Shown here: piece after piece, positions 1 to 7,856 of the stretch | Layout: the number at the start of each line of letters is the position of its first letter | How positions within the stretch are numbered: the first letter of the stretch is position 1 | Assembly: GCF_047425875.1 (NCBI RefSeq) | Contig: NZ_CP179727.1 | Span: 1,302,001 to 1,366,000 of the forward strand | Origin: Macrococcoides animalis | GTDB lineage: Bacteria > Bacillota > Bacilli > Staphylococcales > Staphylococcaceae | Direction of reading: 5' to 3' | DNA length: 64,000 nucleotides | Position numbers and translations under genes: made by a program | The notes under the pieces: generated by a model | Database searches by the model: none | Seen by the model: the letters and a program-made list of their open reading frames with translations, nothing else | What the model was told of the DNA's origin: nothing

Positions 1-1
1 G

Positions 2-649
2 TATATCCCAAAATCGCATATTGGTGAGATTGAAGGGATGAATCATTCAGTGGGACATGATAATAGATTTGCACGTATCATTATACCTAGAACATTGAGT
101 TATAAAGCTGATGCTCCTTACTATGTGTTTTCATTTAATACAACTTTACCAGTGCATCGAATTGAAGATGCGTTTGTCTATGTATATAGTCCTGATGGAA
201 TTTTAAAACTTAAAAAAGAAGCTGTCTCAATACAATCCACGAGATTACCTGAGCAGAACCCAAGTTATAATGCACTGTATGAAGCAGCTTCAATGTATAT
301 CGATTTAGGTTATTTATGGGGTGGTATGTCGAGTTACGGTTATGATTGTTCAGGCTTTGTATATCATATGTACCGTCATATTGGAATTGATTTACCAAGG
401 GATGCTCATGAGCAATACTTTGCAACAACGCCTATTGATAAGAGTGAGCTGTTACCAGGTGACCTTGTTTATTTCTCTAACGATAAAGACATAGATAAAA
501 TATCACATATCGGAATTTATATTGGGAATGGCTTTATGATACATTCGCCGAACACACCACTTTCAATAGAAGAAAGAACGATTGAATCTGGGTTATATGA
601 AGAAATTTATGTCGGTGCGAGTCGTGTTTATGATTTCACTAATTCTTGA
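2..649 (+). CDS. NlpC/P60 family peptidase, YkfC-like (5' end cut by window)
   Basis: The reading frame is open to the first bases of the window, so the N terminus lies outside. The C-terminal half is an NlpC/P60 cysteine peptidase domain: the catalytic Cys lies in YGYDCSGF and the catalytic His in SHIGIYIGNG, followed by the MIHSP stretch typical of the family. The upstream visible part resembles the bacterial SH3-type domains of YkfC enzymes, which cut gamma-D-glutamyl bonds in cell-wall peptides. Substrate and cellular location cannot be decided because any signal peptide is missing. Its last 22 bases overlap the end of the convergent gene that follows. Confidence 0.85.
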   Translation, partial: YIPKSHIGEIEGMNHSVGHDNRFARIIIPRTLSYKADAPYYVFSFNTTLPVHRIEDAFVYVYSPDGILKLKKEAVSIQSTRLPEQNPSYNALYEAASMYIDLGYLWGGMSSYGYDCSGFVYHMYRHIGIDLPRDAHEQYFATTPIDKSELLPGDLVYFSNDKDIDKISHIGIYIGNGFMIHSPNTPLSIEERTIESGLYEEIYVGASRVYDFTNS

Positions 650-1356
650 AGATACAACCCAAAGTCATGGAATGCTTGATGAATTTGGATATTTTCATCA
701 TTATCAGTGAGTACAACAAAGTTAATAATATTATCTTTGAATCGGACGATACCTGCATCATGATGAACACAATCATAGTCTCCTGTTTTTGTACCGAATT
801 CGATAGACTCATCCGATAGATACATTAATGTCTTATCTTTTAATAACTGTTGTTTCATGATTTGGTACATAGATTCGAATTGCGGATGGTTTTGAATAAG
901 CGTAAGCGTTTGAAACATATCTTGTGATGTTGTGAAATTATCTAAACCCTCAGAGCGACGTTTAGTATCCATCATTTTTCTTTGCAAGATGGTATCTCTT
1001 AAATTATTACGCAGGAAATATTTGTTTAATGATTCTATACCAATCCATTCTATAAGAGTATTGGTAGCTCGATTATCACTAGCAATAATCATCAAAGTGA
1101 CTAAATCAAGTACAGTATATGCCGTCTGTGTTAAGTAAGGTGTAACTCCAGCACCTTCCACTTTCGTATCGATGGGAATAATACGGTCTAAATCACGAAT
1201 GCGTTCATCGAAAATATATAGCATAATTGGTAATTTGATAAGGCTCGCAGACGGAAAGACTCTAGAAGCGTCTGATTTAAAAAGCAACTCACCGTTCATT
1301 GAGATTAACGTACTACTGAAATTATTATTTTGCAAAAACAATTGATTATGATTCAT
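628..1356 (-). CDS. class A beta-lactamase-like serine hydrolase without signal peptide
   Basis: The 242-residue protein carries the full class A beta-lactamase motif set: SxxK (S38-K41 in SASLIK), SDN (93-95), a Glu/Asn pair with omega-loop spacing (EGLDN, 136-140) and KTG (190-192). There is no signal peptide or lipobox, and the N terminus (MNHNQLFLQN) is polar, so it looks cytoplasmic, unlike secreted beta-lactamases. A TTG nine bases upstream is open, but the AAAGGA ribosome site (1367-1372) is spaced 10 bases from the ATG at 1356, which I prefer. It could be a peptidase, esterase or muropeptide-acting hydrolase; antibiotic hydrolysis is unproven. Confidence 0.8.
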   Translation of the reverse strand: MNHNQLFLQNNNFSSTLISMNGELLFKSDASRVFPSASLIKLPIMLYIFDERIRDLDRIIPIDTKVEGAGVTPYLTQTAYTVLDLVTLMIIASDNRATNTLIEWIGIESLNKYFLRNNLRDTILQRKMMDTKRRSEGLDNFTTSQDMFQTLTLIQNHPQFESMYQIMKQQLLKDKTLMYLSDESIEFGTKTGDYDCVHHDAGIVRFKDNIINFVVLTDNDENIQIHQAFHDFGLYLQELVKS

Positions 1357-1454
1357 AAAAATCAAGTCCTTTCAAATGCTTGTATATAGTTATCATACAA
1401 CTTTTTGAAATTAATTTGTGTAAAATAATAATATTTAAATAAAAATATTAATCG

Positions 1455-1504
1455 TGAAAACCTTTTCAGAAAACCTTTACATACTTGTATAGACAGTGTA
1501 CAAT
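1455..1504 (+). promoter_or_regulatory. treP promoter with cre-like and TreR-operator-like sites
   Basis: A sigma-A promoter is visible as TTTACA (1476-1481), a 17-base spacer and TACAAT (1499-1504). The spacer contains TTGTATAGACAG (1485-1496), close to the Bacillus TreR operator TTGTATATACAA. Just upstream, TGAAAACCTTTTCA (1455-1468) is palindromic and resembles a CcpA cre site. This suggests repression by TreR without trehalose-6-phosphate plus carbon catabolite control. The site assignments are inferred from sequence similarity. Confidence 0.7.
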
Positions 1505-1537
1505 AAAATCATATCACAGAAGAAGGAGTTGACCAGC

Positions 1538-3010
1538 ATGGCAGTCAACAGAGACGAAGTTAGAAGTATAATTGACGCAATTGGTGGAAAAGACAATGTT
1601 TCAGCAGCAACGCATTGTGTAACAAGATTACGATTAGCATTAAAGGACGATTCAAAAGTAGATAAGGCAGCTTTAGATAAAATCAATTTAGTTAAAGGAT
1701 CATTTGCAGCAAACAACCAGTTCCAAATCGTTATTGGTCCAGGAACTGTAGACGAAGCTTATAAAGTATTCGTGGATGAAACAGGAATTGGCGAATCTTC
1801 AAAAGACGATGTAAAAGCAGCAGCAGCAGAGCAAATGAATCCATTACAACGTGCTATCAAGACATTGGGTGATGTATTCATTCCGTTGTTACCTGCAATC
1901 GTAACAGCCGGTTTATTATTAGGTCTTTCTAATTTATTACTAGATGCCGGTGTGTTCTTCAAAGATGGATCAGTAGTAGACAAGTACCCACAATTTAAAG
2001 GTATTGCAGAAATTATTAAATTAATCGCCGTAACACCGTTTCACTTCTTACCTGCACTAATTGGTTGGAGTGCGATGCGTGTATTTGGTGGTAGTCCAAT
2101 TCTAGGTTTAGTACTAGGTTTAGTATTAGTTAACCCAGCACTTGCATCACAATATGGTTTAGCGGATGCTAAAACTGGAAAACTAGTAGAAATCCCTACA
2201 TGGGATGTATTCGGTTTAAAAGTTAATCAATTAAACTATGCAGCACAAGTATTACCAATCTTAATCGCGACTTGGTGTTTAGCGCAAGTCGAACGTTTCT
2301 TAAACAAACGTGTTCACGATTCAATCAAGATGTTAGTAGTAGGTCCTGTTGCATTATTATTAGTAGGATTCTTGTCATTCATCGTTATTGGACCAGCAGC
2401 ATTCTGGCTAGGTAATCAAATCACTGGTTTCATTCAAATGATTTTTGAATCGGCTGGCTGGTTAGGTGGATTAGTATATGGTTTAGTATATGCACCACTT
2501 GTTATTACAGGTTTACACCATATGTTCTTAGCAGTTGACTTCCAATTAATGAGTTCAAGTTTAGGTGGAACATATTTATGGCCAATCCTTGCAATCTCTA
2601 ACATCTCACAAGGTTCAGCAGCATTTGCAGCTTGGTTCTTATACAAACGTAAGAAAATGGTTAAAGAAGAAGGTTTAGCATTAACTTCTGGTATTTCAGG
2701 TTGGTTAGGGGTAACAGAACCAGCTATGTTCGGGGTAAACATTCCACTTAAATATCCGTTCATTGCAGCAGTTATCACAACTGGTATCGTAGGAGCAATT
2801 TTCGGTTCGCAACAATTATTAGGTAAAGTTGGGGTTGGGGGTATACCTGGTATCATGAGTATCAACCCTGGATTTAAAGTAACGTTTGCAATTGGTATGG
2901 CTATTGCAGTAATTTTACCAATCATCTTAACATTAGTATTCTCAAACTTCGCTAAGAAGAAAATGGGTGAAGATGTAGCGGAACCGATTGTTTCAGATAA
3001 AAATTTATAA
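1538..3010 (+). CDS. treP: PTS trehalose-specific EIIBC component
   Basis: This membrane protein takes up trehalose and phosphorylates it to trehalose-6-phosphate. The N-terminal EIIB domain (about 1-85) has the phospho-accepting Cys27 in HCVTRLR. The EIIC domain (about 105-480) has many hydrophobic segments and the GVTEP motif near residue 390. No EIIA domain is fused, so a EIIA-Glc-type protein must act from elsewhere. The ATG at 1538 is preferred over an upstream frame extension because AAGGAG lies nine bases before it. It leads the trehalose operon, and the following genes treC and treR support trehalose over sucrose or other glucosides. Confidence 0.93.
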   Translation: MAVNRDEVRSIIDAIGGKDNVSAATHCVTRLRLALKDDSKVDKAALDKINLVKGSFAANNQFQIVIGPGTVDEAYKVFVDETGIGESSKDDVKAAAAEQMNPLQRAIKTLGDVFIPLLPAIVTAGLLLGLSNLLLDAGVFFKDGSVVDKYPQFKGIAEIIKLIAVTPFHFLPALIGWSAMRVFGGSPILGLVLGLVLVNPALASQYGLADAKTGKLVEIPTWDVFGLKVNQLNYAAQVLPILIATWCLAQVERFLNKRVHDSIKMLVVGPVALLLVGFLSFIVIGPAAFWLGNQITGFIQMIFESAGWLGGLVYGLVYAPLVITGLHHMFLAVDFQLMSSSLGGTYLWPILAISNISQGSAAFAAWFLYKRKKMVKEEGLALTSGISGWLGVTEPAMFGVNIPLKYPFIAAVITTGIVGAIFGSQQLLGKVGVGGIPGIMSINPGFKVTFAIGMAIAVILPIILTLVFSNFAKKKMGEDVAEPIVSDKNL

Positions 3011-3033
3011 AATTTCATAGTGAATAAATTAAT

Positions 3034-3067
3034 CAACGAGCAACTTGTACTTACAGGTTGTTCGTTG
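3034..3067 (+). other. hairpin between treP and treC
   Basis: The arms 3034-3049 and 3052-3067 can pair over up to 16 positions including two G-U pairs, with a very short loop. No T-run follows, so it is not a classical terminator. It could stabilise or process the treP mRNA, or lower treC expression. Confidence 0.5.
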
Positions 3068-3106
3068 TAAAATTATATTAAACTAAAAACGTTAGGAGTT
3101 ATAATA

Positions 3107-4744
3107 ATGGCAGTTACCGATTGGAGAAAGTCAGTTGTTTATCAAATTTATCCAAAATCTTTTAATGACACAACAGGCAATGGTCAAGGAGATATTAACG
3201 GTATTATTGAAAAGTTAGATTACTTAAAGACGCTAGGTGTTGATTATTTATGGCTAACACCAGTTTATCGCTCTCCAATGAATGATAATGGTTATGATAT
3301 TAGTGACTATTATGAAATTAATCCAGACTTCGGTACGAAAGAAGATTTTAAGCGTTTATTAGATGAAGCGCATGCGCGTGGTATTAAAATAATGTCTGAT
3401 ATCGTAATCAATCACACGAGTACAGAGCATAATTGGTTCGTTGAAGCACGTAAATCTAAAGATAATGAATATCGCGATTATTATATTTGGAAAGATGGTA
3501 AAGACGGACAACCTCCAACAAACTGGGAATCTAAGTTTGGCGGCAATGCATGGCAACTAGATCCAGCAACTAATCAGTATTACTTACGTTTATTTGATGT
3601 AACTCAAGCAGATTTAAACTGGGAAAATGAAAAATTACGACAAGAAATTTATGACATGATCAATTACTGGATTGATTTTGGCATGGATGGTTTCCGTTTT
3701 GATGTCATTAATTTAATCTCTAAAGCAGAATATAGAGACTCAGATAAAATAGGTAAAGAGTTTTATACAGATGGCCCTCGTGTGCATGAATTCTTAAATG
3801 AAATGAACCGAAATACTTTTGGTAAAAAAGAAGGTTTCATGACCGTAGGTGAAATGAGTTCTACGACTTTAGAGCACTGTATTAACTACACGCGCGAAGA
3901 TCGTCATGAATTAAGTAGTGTATTTAACTTTCATCATTTAAAAGTAGATTATAAAGATGGTGAAAAATGGACAAAGATGCCGTTTGATTTTATTGAATTA
4001 AAACGTATTTTATTTGAATGGCAAGTTGGTATTTCTAAAGGTGGCGGATGGAATGCTATCTTCTGGTGTAACCATGATCAACCACGAGTGGTAAGCCGTT
4101 TTGGAGATGACTCTACTGAGGAACGTCGTCTGAAAAGTGCGAAGATGTTAGCTATTACATTACACTTCTTACAGGGTACACCTTATATTTATCAAGGTGA
4201 AGAGATTGGTATGACGAACTTGTATTTAGATGATATTAATCAATATCGTGATATTGAATCGACAAATGCATACAACATCATGTCAAAAAATGGGTTTACA
4301 AATGATGAAATATTAGATATATTACAAGATAAATCAAGAGATAATTCAAGAAGTCCAGTTCAGTGGGATGATAGCGAAAATGCTGGATTCACAACAGGAA
4401 CACCTTGGATTGATGTAGCAAAAAATTTCAAACAAATAAATGTAAAACAAGCACTAGCAGATAAAAACTCTGTATTTTATACGTATCAAAAGTTAATTGA
4501 GTTAAGACATAACTTAGATATCATTACTTATGGAGAGGTGAAACCTTTATTAGAAGATCATCCGCAAATTTTTGCGTATGAAAGAATGCTTGATGATAAG
4601 TCGTTACTTGTCTTAGCTAACTTTACAGATGAGCCGGTTGATGTACCTATGTCAATAGATATTGAAGGAAGTGTGTTAATTAATAATGGCTCATTCCATT
4701 CAAATGTATTGGAGCCATATCAAGCAATCGCAATTCTTCGATAA
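3107..4744 (+). CDS. treC: alpha,alpha-phosphotrehalase (trehalose-6-phosphate hydrolase)
   Basis: This cytoplasmic GH13 enzyme splits trehalose-6-phosphate into glucose and glucose-6-phosphate. The GH13 signatures are present: DIVINHTS near residue 97, GFRFDVI with nucleophile D199, acid/base E249 in VGEMSS, and NHDQPR with H323/D324. The length of 545 residues is normal for TreC and related oligo-1,6-glucosidases. Specificity is assigned from its place between the trehalose PTS gene and a TreR-type regulator. A TAGGAG site precedes the ATG. Confidence 0.93.
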   Translation: MAVTDWRKSVVYQIYPKSFNDTTGNGQGDINGIIEKLDYLKTLGVDYLWLTPVYRSPMNDNGYDISDYYEINPDFGTKEDFKRLLDEAHARGIKIMSDIVINHTSTEHNWFVEARKSKDNEYRDYYIWKDGKDGQPPTNWESKFGGNAWQLDPATNQYYLRLFDVTQADLNWENEKLRQEIYDMINYWIDFGMDGFRFDVINLISKAEYRDSDKIGKEFYTDGPRVHEFLNEMNRNTFGKKEGFMTVGEMSSTTLEHCINYTREDRHELSSVFNFHHLKVDYKDGEKWTKMPFDFIELKRILFEWQVGISKGGGWNAIFWCNHDQPRVVSRFGDDSTEERRLKSAKMLAITLHFLQGTPYIYQGEEIGMTNLYLDDINQYRDIESTNAYNIMSKNGFTNDEILDILQDKSRDNSRSPVQWDDSENAGFTTGTPWIDVAKNFKQINVKQALADKNSVFYTYQKLIELRHNLDIITYGEVKPLLEDHPQIFAYERMLDDKSLLVLANFTDEPVDVPMSIDIEGSVLINNGSFHSNVLEPYQAIAILR

Positions 4745-4793
4745 ATTATCGTGTTTTTGCTGCTAATGAATTATAGAATATAGAGGTGGCGTT

Positions 4794-5528
4794 ATGAACA
4801 GCAATAAGTATCGCAAGATTTATCAGGAATTAAGTGGAAAGATTATTAACGATGAATATAAACATGGTGAGCAATTGCCATCGGAGAACTTACTTGTAAA
4901 AAAGTATGGTGTCTCACGTGAAACGGTTAGAAAAGCACTAAGTTTATTACAAACAAATGGATTTATACAAAAGTTAAAAGGGAAAGGTTCAGTAGTTATA
5001 TACGATCAATCGATGAACTTTCCAGTATCACAGTTAATAAGTTTCGAAGAGATAAAACAATCGTTAAAAATGGATTATCATACAGTTGTTGAAAGCTTTG
5101 AGACAGTCTTAGCGAAAGATCATTTGAAAGTAAAAGAAGCATTAAACATTAGTGATGAAACAAAATTATTTAAAGTTGTGCGCTCAAGAAGAAAGAACAA
5201 CATCGTAAATATAGTAGATACTGATTACTTTATTCAAGACATGATGCCAGCTTTATCTAAAGAAATTGCGGAACATTCAATTTATGATTACATTGAACAT
5301 CGTTTAGGACTAAAGATTGCTTATTCAAATAAATCAATTACATTTGAACCAATGACTGAATACGAAATTGATTTGTTTGTAGAAGCAATGCCACCGTATG
5401 CTGCAGTTGTACGTTCAGTCGTTCATCTTGCAGATGCAACAGCATTCCAATATAATATATCAAAACACCGAGCAAGTGAATTTAAGTTTGTTGATTTCTC
5501 GAGAAGAGCGGTTGAAATCGAGAAGTAA
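4794..5528 (+). CDS. treR: GntR-family trehalose operon repressor
   Basis: The N-terminal winged helix-turn-helix (about residues 10-70, with LPSENLLVKKYGVSRETVRK) is of GntR type, and residues about 85-240 form a UTRA effector-binding domain, as in the HutC/TreR subfamily. It follows treC by 49 bases and is probably in the same transcript. It would bind the TTGTAT-type site in the treP promoter and release it when trehalose-6-phosphate accumulates. The function is inferred from the family and the operon. Confidence 0.9.
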   Translation: MNSNKYRKIYQELSGKIINDEYKHGEQLPSENLLVKKYGVSRETVRKALSLLQTNGFIQKLKGKGSVVIYDQSMNFPVSQLISFEEIKQSLKMDYHTVVESFETVLAKDHLKVKEALNISDETKLFKVVRSRRKNNIVNIVDTDYFIQDMMPALSKEIAEHSIYDYIEHRLGLKIAYSNKSITFEPMTEYEIDLFVEAMPPYAAVVRSVVHLADATAFQYNISKHRASEFKFVDFSRRAVEIEK

Positions 5529-5537
5529 AGTTTATTG

Positions 5538-5566
5538 TTGCATTATATAGCTAGATTTAGTATCAT
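5538..5566 (+). promoter_or_regulatory. promoter of the SRP RNA gene
   Basis: TTGCAT (5538-5543) and TATCAT (5561-5566) are separated by exactly 17 bases. The SRP RNA begins about seven bases downstream, which fits the expected transcription start. Confidence 0.7.
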
Positions 5567-5572
5567 AAATAT

Positions 5573-5842
5573 TACCGTGCTAAGTGGGGAGTTAGCGGTT
5601 CCCTGTACTTGCAATCCGCTTAGGCAAGACCTAATCCCTTTGCCGCGGGTAACAAGTTGTGAGGTCTGACCTAAATACGTAGTGTTGAGAGATCGGTCCT
5701 AGCCAATATAAACCCATGAATCATGTCAGGTCCGGAAGGAAGCAGCATTAAGTGGTACTTTGTATGTGACTGGGGCAGCCGGTTTTGAGCTGTCGACTTG
5801 GGTAACGCTTGTGTTTGTTATTCTAAGCAAAGGTGCACGGCT
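5573..5842 (+). ncRNA. ffs: signal recognition particle RNA (large Firmicutes type)
   Basis: The RNA contains the hallmark SRP domain IV loop region at 5734-5750 (GTCAGGTCCGGAAGGAAGC), which binds Ffh. The ends CCGTGC (5575-5580) and GCACGG (5835-5840) pair to close the molecule. Its length of about 270 nt matches the long Bacillus/Staphylococcus form that also has an Alu-like domain. Ends are estimated from the closing helix. A promoter lies just upstream and a strong terminator downstream, so it is an independent unit. Confidence 0.95.
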
Positions 5843-5872
5843 TAATTTTATATGAAATATTTCTATATAGAT

Positions 5873-5900
5873 AGACACGTCGATTGACGTGTCTTTTTTT
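5873..5900 (+). terminator. terminator of SRP RNA
   Basis: A nine-base-pair stem (AGACACGTC / GACGTGTCT) with a GATT loop is followed by a T-run. Confidence 0.85.
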
Positions 5901-6038
5901 ATTTAATTAAATTTCATCGAATTTGTAAATATTGTGTAATGCTTGTAAATTATATGGATAATTTGTGTGGCATTGATTATAATTGAAAGTGTTAGCAGTG
6001 AACAATAAACCAATTATATAAACGTGGGGAGAAATAAT

Positions 6039-7739
6039 ATGAAAATTACTAGATTATATACTACGAGTATCGCAGCCGCATTATTATCGACGACGATTTT
6101 AAGTGGGGTAGCTCAAGCTGAAACAACTGAAACTCCAGCTACAACAACTATATCACCTGCACTGACAGCAGAGCAAACAGCAGCGAAAGCAGCTTTAGAT
6201 AACTTAATTAAGACAGCGGAGACAATTGAAAATTCTTATATCAATGATGCTGCAATGAAGTATGATCCAGAATTCAAAGCAATGCGTACTGAATTAAGTT
6301 TAGCAAAGAAGACCGCAGCTAAAACTGATTTAAAAGTAGCTGAATACGAAGATGCGAAAAAACGCCTAGATGACAAATTAACACCCGTTATTGTCAAACA
6401 AGAAAAGCGCATCGCTCAAGATAAGTTAGATGCAGAACTTACAAAAGCAAAAGCTTATAAGTTAGTTAAAGAAAATAACTATACGAGCAAACCGACGAAG
6501 TTACAAGATGCATTAAACAAAGCAATCACAGATGCAGATGCCTTATTTAAATCTTCAAAAACGACTACAGGTGAATTTAATAAAGGTTTAGAAACTTTAT
6601 TATCAGCTAAAACAGCTGTAGCGAATGCACCTACTGTTGTGAAATTAGCTATGGATGGTTCAACTACTGTTAAATTCCAAACAGCTGAAGGTAGAACACA
6701 ATTCCCTTCATCAGCTGGTAAATTAGTAACAAGTGGTATTGTAGCGCCTGAAGATGGTACTAAATATATCGAAGTAAATACATTACGTGATTTATCTAAA
6801 TATGGTTTAATCTTACCGAAAGGATTTGAAATTTCTAATCCTGATAAACCAATCGCAAGTGTATCAGATTTCTCTAAAATTGAATTAAAACAAACGCCTG
6901 GACATAGTTTCGGTGAAGCGTTAGTAACATATACTTTAAAACGTGACGGCCAAGTGATTGATTCTGCAATTCCTAACTTCTCTGTATTACAAGAGACTGG
7001 TTTTGAAAACAAATACTCAGAAGTAATGGATTTATTATCTGCAGATCAATTAAGCGATATTAAAAAGTATTACCAAAAAGAAGGTTACATCGTAGATCCA
7101 ACAACAACGAAATACACATTCAATAAAGAAAATTTCTACCAAAATGCTGAAATCAATTTTATTAAAAAGCCAGCTGAAGCGGTAGTTGTTGATAGTCCAG
7201 GTATGTCGTCATTTAATGGTTATGAATTTAAAGCGGGTCAAAAATACACATTACCGAAATATGTTGAGTTATATGAAGAGCCAAATAGTAATGTTCAATT
7301 AGACAACAGAGATTTCAATATTCAAGTGATGAGTGTTACGCGCGCTGGTTCAAAAACAAAATTAAAAGTTACAGATAACAAGATTGCTTTCCCTAAAGTA
7401 GGTAAGTATACCGTTAAATTTGTTGTTCGTGCGAAAGATGGAGAAAAAATCAGAGATTATAAAGGTAGAGAAAAAAACTACATTTATCTTTCTAACACTG
7501 CAACTGTAATTGACTCTGCGCCTGTTATTTCAGGTGTTAAAAACGCAACGTATAATAAAAAGACATTCTCTTATACAAAAGGAATCAAAGCTTTTGATTT
7601 TGTAGATAACAAAGCTGTTAAAGTAACTTACAAAGGCAAAGTAAGTCCTAGCAAAAAAGGTAAATACAAAATTTATTACTATGCTAAAGATAGCAAGGGT
7701 AATGTTGCTAAAAAGACTCGTTACGTTGTCGTGAAATAA
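6039..7739 (+). CDS. secreted FIVAR-type surface protein of unknown function
   Basis: The 566-residue product has a clear signal peptide ending AQA at residue 27. Next come two helical FIVAR-like repeats (about 45-120 and 130-195, with the pattern leading to ...SAKTAV). The rest is beta-rich, and the last 80 residues look like an Ig-like or DUF5011-type module, rich in lysine and ending YVVVK. There is no LPXTG sortase signal or transmembrane anchor, so it is either released or held to the wall by charge. The ATG at 6039 is chosen over a GTG at 6024 because GGGGAGA precedes it. It is monocistronic. Adhesion or wall binding is a guess from architecture. Confidence 0.8.
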   Translation: MKITRLYTTSIAAALLSTTILSGVAQAETTETPATTTISPALTAEQTAAKAALDNLIKTAETIENSYINDAAMKYDPEFKAMRTELSLAKKTAAKTDLKVAEYEDAKKRLDDKLTPVIVKQEKRIAQDKLDAELTKAKAYKLVKENNYTSKPTKLQDALNKAITDADALFKSSKTTTGEFNKGLETLLSAKTAVANAPTVVKLAMDGSTTVKFQTAEGRTQFPSSAGKLVTSGIVAPEDGTKYIEVNTLRDLSKYGLILPKGFEISNPDKPIASVSDFSKIELKQTPGHSFGEALVTYTLKRDGQVIDSAIPNFSVLQETGFENKYSEVMDLLSADQLSDIKKYYQKEGYIVDPTTTKYTFNKENFYQNAEINFIKKPAEAVVVDSPGMSSFNGYEFKAGQKYTLPKYVELYEEPNSNVQLDNRDFNIQVMSVTRAGSKTKLKVTDNKIAFPKVGKYTVKFVVRAKDGEKIRDYKGREKNYIYLSNTATVIDSAPVISGVKNATYNKKTFSYTKGIKAFDFVDNKAVKVTYKGKVSPSKKGKYKIYYYAKDSKGNVAKKTRYVVVK

Positions 7740-7756
7740 TTACATTTTATATTTTT

Positions 7757-7785
7757 AAGCTTGAGGGCTATCCTCAAGCTTTTTT
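7757..7785 (+). terminator. terminator after the secreted protein gene
   Basis: A ten-base-pair stem (AAGCTTGAGG / CCTCAAGCTT) is followed by a T-run. Confidence 0.88.
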
Positions 7786-7856
7786 ATATCTTATTAATAT
7801 GACCGACCTCAGTTCAATGTTATAATAAGATTACTAATTTGTTGGAGGGGACTCAC

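Noticed and set aside
2434..3036. 200-codon open frame antisense to treP
   Set aside because: It mirrors the codon pattern of treP on the other strand and has no supporting ribosome site or family resemblance.
6479..7012. 177-codon open frame antisense to the secreted protein gene
   Set aside because: It is a shadow of a real coding region with clear signal peptide and ribosome site on the other strand.
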